This document shows, piece by piece, positions 52,126 through 58,728 of a DNA stretch of 64,000 nt. A program made the translations under genes and the position numbers. The DNA is from CAVUPF01 sp963777915. GTDB lineage: Bacteria; Actinomycetota; Thermoleophilia; Solirubrobacterales; 70-9. Each line of letters begins with the position of its first letter. The stretch's first letter is position 1. The stretch lies in the NCBI GenBank assembly GCA_963777915.1, contig CAVZSH010000003.1:372001-436000 (forward strand), read 5' to 3'. Below the pieces are notes generated by a model. It was not told where the DNA came from, made no database searches, and saw only the letters and a list, made by a program, of their open reading frames with translations.

Positions 52126-52518
52126 ATGCCCAACGCACCAGCTGTACTCGATGAGGCTCGCGATCTCGTTCAAAAGCGCCTGGTTGAGCTCGACGAGGAG
52201 CGCCAGCGACTCGAGCGTGCCCTTGCCCAGCTCGGCGGCAAAGCCGCCCGTCGCTCACCCGGGCGCCCGCGCGGCAGCAAATCAGCTTCAGCGGCGCCTG
52301 CGAGCGCGAAGCCGGCGCCACGCAAACGCCGCAAGCGCCGTGGCGGCACCCGCGCCGATCAGACCGTGAAGCTGATCGAGAAATCGCCCGGCATCGGCGC
52401 CTCAGAGATCGCCAAGACGATGAAGATCAAGCCCAACTACCTCTACCGGGTCCTCGGCGACCTCGAGAAAGAGGGCCGGGTCAAAAAGCAGGGCCGCCAG
52501 TACTTCCCCGGCGGCTGA
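52126..52518 (+). CDS. Basic coiled-coil plus winged-helix DNA-binding protein
   Basis: 130 residues. Residues 8-42 form a coiled coil (ARDLVQKRLVELDEERQRLERALAQL); 45-78 are an Arg/Lys/Pro/Ala-rich linker (RSPGRPRGSKSA; APRKRRKRRGG, AT-hook-like); 80-130 are a winged helix (TVKLIEKSPGIGASEIAKTMKIKPNYLYRVLGDLEKEGRVKKQGRQYFP). It probably acts as a nucleoid-associated or regulatory protein. A GGAGAG site precedes it. The downstream HU gene makes a chromatin-protein neighbourhood. Confidence 0.75.
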   Translation: MPNAPAVLDEARDLVQKRLVELDEERQRLERALAQLGGKAARRSPGRPRGSKSASAAPASAKPAPRKRRKRRGGTRADQTVKLIEKSPGIGASEIAKTMKIKPNYLYRVLGDLEKEGRVKKQGRQYFPGG

Positions 52519-52662
52519 GCTTCGTCTGGGTCGAAGTCGATGGCCTGGCCGTGGCGGAGGTCCGGCCGGGCGTACAGACCCAAGCACTTGCGAGCGCCCC
52601 GGCAAATATGGTCAACAGTGGAGGTCCGCGCCAGCGGGCCCGACATTTGAAGGAGGAGACAG

Positions 52663-52944
52663 ATGGGAATCGTCAACAAGGAGGAGCTTGCCCGGGGAGT
52701 AGCCGAGCGCAGCGGATTGGACAACGGACAGGCGAAGGCGGCCGTCGAGGCGACGCTGGAGGAGATCACCAAGCAGATCGCCGCCGGCAACGAGGTACGG
52801 CTGACAGGCTTCGGCAAGTTCTCGGCGGTTCAGCGGGAAGCCCGTCAGGGCCGCAATCCCCAGACCGGCGAGGCGATGCAGATCGCGGCCAAACGGGTGC
52901 CGAAGTTCTCGGCGGGAGCGGAGTTGAAAAAGGCGGTGCAGTAG
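52663..52944 (+). CDS. HU-family DNA-binding protein
   Basis: 93 residues: NKEELARGVAERSGLDNGQAKAAVEATLEEI (helical dimer body), VRLTGFGKFSAVQREARQGRNPQTGEAMQI (the GFGxF and GRNPxTG arm motif), KRVPKFSAGAELKKAV. Bends DNA and compacts the nucleoid; also assists recombination. It has a strong AGGAGG site 10 bases upstream. It is the short bacterial form without the Lys-rich tail of actinobacterial HupB. Confidence 0.95.
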   Translation: MGIVNKEELARGVAERSGLDNGQAKAAVEATLEEITKQIAAGNEVRLTGFGKFSAVQREARQGRNPQTGEAMQIAAKRVPKFSAGAELKKAVQ

Positions 52945-53078
52945 GCCAAAGGAGGGCACCTTCGGCCGCCAGTTAATGCCCGCCTTCATCGCGCCCCATC
53001 TGCCCACCTCCCGTGGCAGTCAGGTGGGCAGAGGGGGCGCTTCCGTGTCTGGGCCGATATGGCGATGAGTCGTTGCCG

Positions 53079-53627
53079 TTAATGCTTCCGCCGGAGTTCG
53101 GATCGGGGCAGCGGCTCGGGTGGTGGATCGTCACCGGCTGGCGCCAGCTCCAGCTGGTACCAGCCGACGTCGTGCCAGGCGTCCAGCTTCCAGCCGATGC
53201 GGCGGTAGACGCCGACCGGAGCGAAGCCGAGCCGCTCGTGCAGGCCGACGCTGGCCGGGTTCGGCAGGGTGATGCCAGCGATAGCGACCTGGAAGCGCTG
53301 GCGCCGCAGGCGCTCGAAGAGCTCCTCGTAGAGCCGGCGGCCGTGACCGCGGCGATTCTCGGCAGCGGCGATGTAGACGGAGACGTCGGCGGCCCAGCGA
53401 TAGGCGGGGCGCTCGCGGTGGCGGCAGGCGTAGGCGTAACCGACCACCGCTCCCCCCTCCTCGGCGACCAGCCAGGGATGGGTCCGCGAGTAGCGCTCGA
53501 TCCGTGCCTCCATCTCAGCGGCATCCGGCGCTCGCTCCTCGAAGGAGATGGCGCTGGCCTCGACGTAGGGCTCATAGATCGCCGCGCAGGCAGCGGCGTC
53601 GCGGGCAGGATCGGCGTCGCGGATCAT
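53079..53627 (-). CDS. GNAT acetyltransferase, phosphinothricin acetyltransferase-like
   Basis: 182 residues: IRDADPARDAAACAAIYEPYV, SFEERAPDAAEMEARIERYSRTHPWLVAE, GYAYACRHRERPAYRWAADVSVYIAAAENRRGHGRRLYEEL (acetyl-CoA loop RRGHGR) and NPASVGLHERLGFAPVGVYRRIGWKLDAWHDVGWYQL are the Pat/Bar signature. Family members acetylate phosphinothricin or methionine sulfoximine/sulfone; the substrate is not certain. A stand-alone gene convergent with HU. Confidence 0.9.
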   Translation of the reverse strand: MIRDADPARDAAACAAIYEPYVEASAISFEERAPDAAEMEARIERYSRTHPWLVAEEGGAVVGYAYACRHRERPAYRWAADVSVYIAAAENRRGHGRRLYEELFERLRRQRFQVAIAGITLPNPASVGLHERLGFAPVGVYRRIGWKLDAWHDVGWYQLELAPAGDDPPPEPLPRSELRRKH

Positions 53628-53798
53628 CGCCCCAATCTAGTGGTACGTCAGGCAACGTTGGTGTTGATGACAGCCCGTAGTTTGGCGTCGTCGACGTTGT
53701 AGCTGCGCCAGGTATGTAGCGACGGATGGCGCATTACGACAAGACGCGGCGGAGGCCGGAGTCGATACCCCCCGTCTGCGATGCGCGGGCAAGTCGGC

Positions 53799-54204
53799 TC
53801 AGGCGGCCGCTTCTTTGCGCAGGGCGGCGCGACCCTCGGCGGCAGCTCTGTTGACCTTCGTATACGACCAGGTCGTGATGTCTTGGACCTCGCGGTATGA
53901 GTATCCGGCGGCGATCAGGACGAGGGCACGGCGCTCGGCCGGCTTGAGGGAGGCAAGCTTCGCGCGGGCTTCAAGGACGAACTCGGCCCTCTCGATGGTC
54001 TCCTCGACGCCAGCCGTCTGGGCGGGGAGGTCGGCGACCGAGAAGCCCGGCCGACCGGCATCGGGGTCAGCCTCCTGGCCGACGTGGCGGTCGAGACGTT
54101 GGCTCCGGTAGATGGCCCAGCAGCGACGCTGCAACGTCAAGGTGAGCCAGCCCAGGGGTGGGGAGCCGCTGGCCGGATCGTACTTCTCGACGAAGGCGAG
54201 GACG
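53799..54204 (-). pseudogene. Sigma-70-like factor, C-terminal part (interrupted)
   Basis: Minus-strand frame reading LAFVEKYDPASGSPPLGWLT then LTLQRRCWAIYRSQRLDRHV (region 2-like) and, after a linker, LKPAERRALVLIAAGYSYRE then VQDITTWSYTKVNRAAAEGR (region 4 HTH), ending RKEAAA at 53799. It has no proper start: the N-terminal 47 codons lie at 56918-57059 on the far side of a serine-recombinase element. Joining the parts at the shared GGACG gives one in-frame 180-residue sigma-like protein. An alternative GTG/TTG start might give the C-terminal part alone. Confidence 0.85.
54200..54204. repeat. Attachment core GGACG, left end of element
   Basis: GGACG at 54200-54204 is repeated at 56918-56922. 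It is the only short match whose fusion restores the reading frame of the sigma-like gene (EDASEAV joined to LAFVEKYDP). Five shared bases fit serine integrase sites, where exchange occurs at a 2-base crossover. Confidence 0.7.
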
Positions 54205-54249
54205 AGTACCAATCGCACTACTCATCATCTCGATCCCCTGCCGGAGCAA

Positions 54250-54681
54250 GTGCGGCTGGTCAACGCGCCCGCCGACCTGCGCGATGCCACGCTCAAGGTG
54301 CGGGGATGGAAGAACAACGGGAGCGGTACCGAACTCGTTTGCGAGTTGCCCGACGGCACCCGGTCGGCGATCCCGCCGCACTGGACCGACCTACCCTGCG
54401 GCGAGGAGCCCGAACCGCCGCTGGGCGCGATCGCCTCGCCGCCGGCCTGGCGGGCGCTGCTCGATCGCGGCGAGCGACTGAGGGAACGTCGTCCGCGGCG
54501 CGTTCGAGCCTCCACCAAAAACGGAGGTGGAGAAGATGTCGGGACAGCTGGCGCTCGCGACGGGCGAGCAGACGGTGGCGCCGGCGGCGGTCTGGGAGAC
54601 GCTGCCGGTGGCGACTCAGGTCGAGGTGACGCTGAGGCTGGCGCGCCTTTTGGCGCAGATCGTGGAGGCCGAGCGCGATGA
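54250..54681 (+). CDS. DUF5372-like protein of the recombinase element
   Basis: 143 residues from GTG 54250, preceded by GGAGCAA. The first half reads VRLVNAPADLRDATLKVRGW, ELVCELPDGTRSAIPPHWTDLP; it resembles short proteins (DUF5372) found directly ahead of large serine recombinases, with the sequence around PPxWTDL conserved. The second half is Arg/Gly-rich and overlaps the 49-residue gene in another frame. The role is unknown, perhaps directionality or regulation. The open frame extends left into sigma-gene sequence, which is not part of it. Confidence 0.6.
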   Translation: MRLVNAPADLRDATLKVRGWKNNGSGTELVCELPDGTRSAIPPHWTDLPCGEEPEPPLGAIASPPAWRALLDRGERLRERRPRRVRASTKNGGGEDVGTAGARDGRADGGAGGGLGDAAGGDSGRGDAEAGAPFGADRGGRAR

Positions 54682-54685
54682 GTGA
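54536..54685 (+). CDS. Small 49-residue protein of the recombinase element
   Basis: MSGQLALATGEQTVAPAAVW then ETLPVATQVEVTLRLARLLAQIVEAERDE. Its helix-rich pattern (WETLPxxxQxEVxxxLARLLAxxV) is common in tiny genes right before large serine recombinases. It overlaps the recombinase start by 8 bases (ATG at 54678), a sign of coupling. Good AGGTGGAGAAG-type ribosome site upstream. Confidence 0.65.
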   Translation: MSGQLALATGEQTVAPAAVWETLPVATQVEVTLRLARLLAQIVEAERDE

Positions 54686-56873
54686 CCGCTCCAAGATCAC
54701 CACCGACCAGCGCCGCCGCCGCGCGTTCGTCTACGTGCGCCAGTCGACCCTCACCCAGGTGGAACGAAACCACGAGTCCCGCGCCCGCCAGTACGCGCTT
54801 CGCGAGCGGGCGATCGAGCTGGGCTGGCCAGCGTCCTCGGTCACCGTCGTCGATGAGGACCTCGGCCGCTCCGGCGCCTCGACCGAGGGCAGGGTGGGGT
54901 TCCGCGAGCTGGCCGCCGAGGTCGGCCTGGGCAAGGTCGGGATCGTGCTGGCGCTCGAGGTCTCCCGCCTGGCACGCTCCTCGGCCGACTGGCACCAGCT
55001 GCTTGACCTCTGCGCGCTGACCGCGACGCTGATCGCCGACTCCGATGGCATCTACTCGCCGCAGGACTTCAACGACCGCATGCTGCTCGGCCTGAAGGGG
55101 ACGATGTCGGAGGCCGAGCTGCACCTGATCCGGGCCCGCCTGCAGGGCGGCACGCGCAGCAAGGCAGAGCGCGGCGAGCTGGTCCAGCACCTGCCGGTGG
55201 GCTTCGATCGTGCCGAGGACGAGGCGATCGTGCTCTGCGCCGACGAGCAGATCCGCCAGGCGATCGGGCGCGTCTTCTCGCTCTGGGCAGCGCTCGGCTC
55301 CGCCCGCCAAGTGGTGGCCGAGCTGATTGCCGAGGGCCAGCAGCTGCCCAGGCGCGCCCCCGGGCGACGACGGGTGCGCTGGGGGCGCGCCGACTACCCC
55401 ACCGTGCGCAACCTCCTGATCAACCCCACCTACGCCGGGGCCTTCGTCTTCGGGCGAACCCGCACCGAGAGGAGGCTCGACGAGCAGGGGCAGGTGCGCG
55501 AGCGCCGCCCCGAAATGCCGCTGGAGCAGTGGTCCGTCTGCATCCCCGATCACCATCCCGGCTATGTCTCCTGGGAGGCCTACCTGGCGACGCGCAAGCG
55601 GTTGCGCGCCAACATGAGGCCCAAGGGCGAAGGGGGCGGCGCGCCCCGCGAGGGAGTGGCCCTGCTGCAGGGCATCGTTCGCTGCGGGCGCTGCGGGCGG
55701 CGGATGAAGGTCCGCTACTCGGGCAAGGGCGGCCGGCTCCCGTGGTATGGGTGCACGCGCGGGCCCCACGTGCACCCGACCCTCCGCAACTGCCAGACGA
55801 TCGGCGGCTACCGGCTGGAGAAGGCGATCTCCGAGGCGTTCCTGGAGGCGGTCACCCCGGCCAGCGTCGGCGCCTCGGCGCAGGCGATCGAGGAGCTCGA
55901 GCACCAGCACGCAGAGCGGCTCGCCGGCCAGCGCCTCGCCGTCGAGCGTGCCCAGTTCGAGGCCGACCGGGCGCAGCGCCAGTTCGACGCCTGCGAGCCC
56001 GAGAACCGGCTCGTCGGGCGGACCCTGGAGGCGCGCCTGGAGGAGGCGCTGACCGAGGCGGAGCGCGAGCGCCGCTCGCTCGCCGAGCTCGAGTGCCGCC
56101 GCCCCGAGCCCCTGAGCCCCGCCGAGCAGGCGGCGCTGGCCGGGCTCGCCCGCGAGCTGCCGAGGCTCTGGGAGGCGCCGAGCACCACGGCACGCGAGCG
56201 CAAGGAGCTGCTGCGCACGCTTGTCGCGGAGGTGGTCGTCACCGTCCGCCAGGAGCCGCGCCGCGCCGCGCTCGAGGTCGCCTGGGAGGGCGGGGCGCGC
56301 ACCGAGCTGACCGTGCCGCTGCCGGCCTGCGGCGCGGTGAGCAAACGCACCCCCGAGGGGACCGTGGAGCTGGTGCGGGCGCTCGCCGTCCACCACGGCG
56401 ATCGCGAGATCGCCTTGGTCCTCAGCCGCCAGGGGCGGCGCACCGGCGCCGGGCTGCCGTTCACCCAGGAGCGTGTCCGCAGCGTGCGCAAGAAGCACCG
56501 AATACCCGCCGCGCCGCCGCCCGACCCAAGCGCCGAGACGCTCAGCATCGAGCAGGCGGCCTCCGAGCTGGGCGTCTCGGGGGCCACGGTCTATAGGTGG
56601 CTGCGCGAGGGGCTTCTTCCCGGCGAACAGACCACGGCCTACGCACCGTGGAGAGTGCGCCTCACCGATGAGGTCCGCGCCCGCTTCATGCCCGAGGTCC
56701 CCGACGGCTTCCTCGCTCTCGACGCGGCGGCGAAGCGGCTCGGGGTCGCCCGGCAGACCGTGTTGCATAAGGTCCAACGCGGCGAGCTTGAGGCCATCCA
56801 GGTGACCAAGGGCCGCCGCAAAGGGCTCAGGATTCGGGTCTCAGGCGCCGAGGCTGGACTGTTTGATCAATGA
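54678..56873 (+). CDS. Large serine recombinase
   Basis: 731 residues. Resolvase domain ~15-160 with nucleophile S23 in YVRQSTLTQ and ALEVSRLARSSADW; recombinase domain ~170-290 (VGFDRAEDEAIVLCADEQIRQAI; YPTVRNLLINPTYAGAFVFGR); zinc ribbon (CGRCGRRM ... WYGC ... NCQTIGG, about 336-385); coiled-coil segment 390-480; and two helix-turn-helix motifs near the C-terminus (SIEQAASELGVSGATVYRWLREG; ALDAAAKRLGVARQTVLHKVQRGEL) of the excisionase/MerR-like type, an unusual fusion that could supply directionality. It should catalyse integration and excision at the GGACG core. Confidence 0.95.
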   Translation: MSDRSKITTDQRRRRAFVYVRQSTLTQVERNHESRARQYALRERAIELGWPASSVTVVDEDLGRSGASTEGRVGFRELAAEVGLGKVGIVLALEVSRLARSSADWHQLLDLCALTATLIADSDGIYSPQDFNDRMLLGLKGTMSEAELHLIRARLQGGTRSKAERGELVQHLPVGFDRAEDEAIVLCADEQIRQAIGRVFSLWAALGSARQVVAELIAEGQQLPRRAPGRRRVRWGRADYPTVRNLLINPTYAGAFVFGRTRTERRLDEQGQVRERRPEMPLEQWSVCIPDHHPGYVSWEAYLATRKRLRANMRPKGEGGGAPREGVALLQGIVRCGRCGRRMKVRYSGKGGRLPWYGCTRGPHVHPTLRNCQTIGGYRLEKAISEAFLEAVTPASVGASAQAIEELEHQHAERLAGQRLAVERAQFEADRAQRQFDACEPENRLVGRTLEARLEEALTEAERERRSLAELECRRPEPLSPAEQAALAGLARELPRLWEAPSTTARERKELLRTLVAEVVVTVRQEPRRAALEVAWEGGARTELTVPLPACGAVSKRTPEGTVELVRALAVHHGDREIALVLSRQGRRTGAGLPFTQERVRSVRKKHRIPAAPPPDPSAETLSIEQAASELGVSGATVYRWLREGLLPGEQTTAYAPWRVRLTDEVRARFMPEVPDGFLALDAAAKRLGVARQTVLHKVQRGELEAIQVTKGRRKGLRIRVSGAEAGLFDQ

Positions 56874-56917
56874 CAGGAACAAGGAGGGCAGTGTGAAGCA
56901 GCGCCGAAAGGCAAACT

Positions 56918-56922
56918 GGACG
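56918..56922. repeat. Attachment core GGACG, right end of element
   Basis: Partner of 54200-54204. To its right the sequence is the 5' part of the sigma-like gene on the minus strand. It lies 44 bases after the recombinase stop. Confidence 0.7.
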
Positions 56923-57059
56923 GCTTCAGAGGCATCCTCGCGGTTGGCAGCGTGCTTGACGGCGGTCCGCAACAGGTAGTGGTAGCGCTCGCGGTAGAGC
57001 TGCTCGGCGAGCGCCTGGACCTGCTCGCGCCTGCGCTGCTCCTCGGTGCTGGTTTGCAT
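56918..57059 (-). pseudogene. Sigma-70-like factor, N-terminal part (interrupted)
   Basis: Begins at ATG 57059: MQTSTEEQRRREQVQALAEQ, then LYRERYHYLLRTAVKHAANR, EDASEAV, the first helices of sigma region 2. After the GGACG core the frame enters the recombinase element and ends soon (RCFTLPSLFLSLIKQS). Upstream, CCTCCGTC (57065-57072) and GACGGAGG (57083-57090) form an 8-bp hairpin 6 bases before the start, which could hide the ribosome site. Upon excision it joins the C-terminal part at 54199. Confidence 0.85.
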
Positions 57060-57103
57060 GTGGACCTCCGTCCGTCGGCTTTGACGGAGGCCGCGCAGGG
57101 CGC

Positions 57104-57192
57104 CGGACGGCGAGCCCGGAACCCGAGCCGCCGGCGAGGGCCAGCGCCAGCTGGAGCCCCTTCAGGGGCTTGAAGGGCGCGTCGCCGGTGCC
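57104..57192. repeat. Short direct repeat, left copy
   Basis: About 89 bases (CGAGCCCGGAACCCGAGCCG near the start, CGCCGGTGCC at the end) recur at 58338-58428 in the same direction with scattered changes. Both contain a small hairpin (AGCCCCTTCAGGGGCT here). They bracket the zinc-ribbon gene and ~1.15 kb. Confidence 0.65.
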
Positions 57193-57483
57193 AAAATGCG
57201 CGGCCCAAAGCCGACGTTCGGAGGTCGAGTGCGAGTACGTCAGGTCAGGGAGCGACTCAGGAGGTCGGGCCAAGGGAACTGACAGCGCTTTTGGATTGGA
57301 TGCGACCTACACCAATCTCGACAGCGGTTTCGTCTGTGAGCACTGGGGCGAGCATCACCGGGTAGTCAGTGAGGGCCGAGACAAATGCGACGGCAAAGCA
57401 AAGCTGGGGCCGGTCTCTGGCGAGTTCAGTTGGTTGGCGGCGCGCCCAGCTGGGGGCTGCAAGCCTTTTGGCCGGCGGACCGT
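57193..57483. other. Gap before the zinc-ribbon gene's 3' end
   Basis: No supported gene. A plus frame from 57170 is rich in Gly/Cys with no family features. Confidence 0.3.
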
Positions 57484-58290
57484 TTAGCTCCTGACGGCGA
57501 GCAGAGCCTGCAGGCGATCTTGGTGCTGGCTGAACCAATCGGTCACTGGAGTGAGATAACCACGCAGCTCCCAGGGCGTCATCTCGGCGACCTCGAAGAT
57601 ACGAGTCCCGATGGTGGTTTTTAGGTTCAGGTAGCTGCGCTTTCGTGTCTTCTTGAGACCAAGTGAGAACAGGCCGAACAGAGCCGCACGTGGCGCGGTG
57701 ACCCGGCTCTCGACAGTCTTTGGTCCCTCGATCTCGATCGAGCTCAGGCCGGTCCAGGGAAAGGCGTTCAGCCACTGGGGCTCAGGTCGGGAATCGCTGC
57801 CCCACCACCAAGCTTGCTGATCGAAGCCCAGTGCTATTCCTGGCAGTGGCGCTTCGTCACCTGTTAGCTCGGTACAGCCGTGGACGATCCGAGGAGTCGG
57901 CAAAGGCGGCACGCCTTTTGGCATCGCGTATTTTTTTTCATTGGAGTACCGCTCAACTTCGGCTCTCTCGGTGGCGCTCATCTCTGCATAAGGTTTCTGA
58001 CCAGCCAGGGTGAGGACCGCTGGAAGCGGAATTTCTGGCTCAAGTTCGGCAGCGATTCGATTTTTCTCCTCCCACCCAGCGACGATCTCCTCATCGCTCT
58101 TCCCGGCGTCTTCAGCTTCAACTTCAGCCCGCGCCTTAGCATTGACCTCGCGGCTCTGAGCAAAGTGCGCTTGGCGACGCTCCTCACTCCATCCGGTAGT
58201 CAGCTGGTAAAGCTGCGGGCAGTACCAACACGACTGATCCGTTGTACTCTGCGGTGCTCCGCAGCTCGGGCAGAACTTAGCCATCTCCAT
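57484..58290 (-). CDS. Zinc-ribbon hypothetical protein
   Basis: 268 residues. N-terminal zinc ribbon (FCPSCGAPQSTTDQSCWYC, 6-24), a charged helical middle (EERRQAHFAQSREVNAKARAEVEAEDAGKSDEEIVAGWEEKNR), then a globular C-terminal part (SSIEIEGPKTVESRVTAPRAALFGLFSLGLKKTRKRSYLNLKTTIGTRIFEVAEMTPWELRGYL) resembling small PH-like or short beta domains. ATG at 58284 is an alternative start. The lower GC and flanking repeats suggest recent arrival. The function is unknown. Confidence 0.7.
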   Translation of the reverse strand: MEMAKFCPSCGAPQSTTDQSCWYCPQLYQLTTGWSEERRQAHFAQSREVNAKARAEVEAEDAGKSDEEIVAGWEEKNRIAAELEPEIPLPAVLTLAGQKPYAEMSATERAEVERYSNEKKYAMPKGVPPLPTPRIVHGCTELTGDEAPLPGIALGFDQQAWWWGSDSRPEPQWLNAFPWTGLSSIEIEGPKTVESRVTAPRAALFGLFSLGLKKTRKRSYLNLKTTIGTRIFEVAEMTPWELRGYLTPVTDWFSQHQDRLQALLAVRS

Positions 58291-58337
58291 CGTAGTTCTA
58301 TCGGCACAATCAGGGCACGCCTTGAGATCCCGCCGGA

Positions 58338-58428
58338 GCCGGACGACGAGCCCGGAACCCGAGCCGCAGGTGAAGGCCGCAGGGAGCCCTTTAGGGCTTT
58401 AGGGCTTGCAGGGCTCGACGCCGGTGCC
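58338..58428. repeat. Short direct repeat, right copy
   Basis: Counterpart of 57104-57192 (CGAGCCCGGAACCCGAGCCG ... CGCCGGTGCC). Here the central stem reads AGCCCTTTAGGGCTTTAGGGCT. It abuts the truncated end of the alpha/beta hydrolase pseudogene. Confidence 0.65.
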
Positions 58429-58709
58429 GTGCTGACCGCGCCGCCGAGTGAGTGGCCCGCTACGTGCGGGCGCTTCCAGCCCCTGCTCGGCCATCCACTC
58501 CGCTACGGCGTTCGCCAGTGCTGGGGCGGTCGGGGGGTTCTGGGGCGGCAGGGGCGCTGAGGCACCGAAGCCGGGTAGGTCGATCGCGAAGACCTCGCGG
58601 TGGGCGGTGAGCAGATCAATCACGGGTGCCCACGTTTCCCAGCTGCCGCCGGTCCCATGAATCAGAACCAGAGGGGGCCGCTGCCGCGTTTCTCGTAAGA
58701 CAAGTGCAT
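58399..58709 (-). pseudogene. Alpha/beta hydrolase, truncated and frameshifted
   Basis: From ATG 58709 (MHLSYEKRGSGPLWF) the frame breaks; one base over it reads PLVLIHGTGGSWETWAPVID (oxyanion HGTGGS) and then LLTAHREVFAIDLPGFGASA. It ends about 90 residues in, near 58470, before the nucleophile elbow, with unrelated sequence from the short repeat following. Not functional. Confidence 0.75.
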
Positions 58710-58728
58710 TGGTTCTGCCCTCGCTCGC

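Larger units (their letters stand above)
54200..56917 (+). mobile_element. 2.7-kb serine-recombinase element inserted in a sigma gene
   Basis: Bounded by the GGACG repeats. It contains three plus-strand genes: a DUF5372-like gene, a 49-residue gene and a large serine recombinase, with only ~46 bases outside the genes at each end. The interrupted sigma gene runs on the opposite strand. Element size 2718 bp is a multiple of three, but both reading frames across the ends hit stops, so the host gene is disrupted until excision. Unit organisation suggests a minimal self-mobile element. Confidence 0.85.

Noticed and set aside
54225..56777. 850-codon minus frame opposite the serine recombinase
   Set aside because: Shadow; the plus strand encodes a complete recombinase with catalytic serine and zinc ribbon.
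57170..57487. 105-codon plus frame ahead of the zinc-ribbon gene
   Set aside because: Starts in the short repeat and has no recognisable features.
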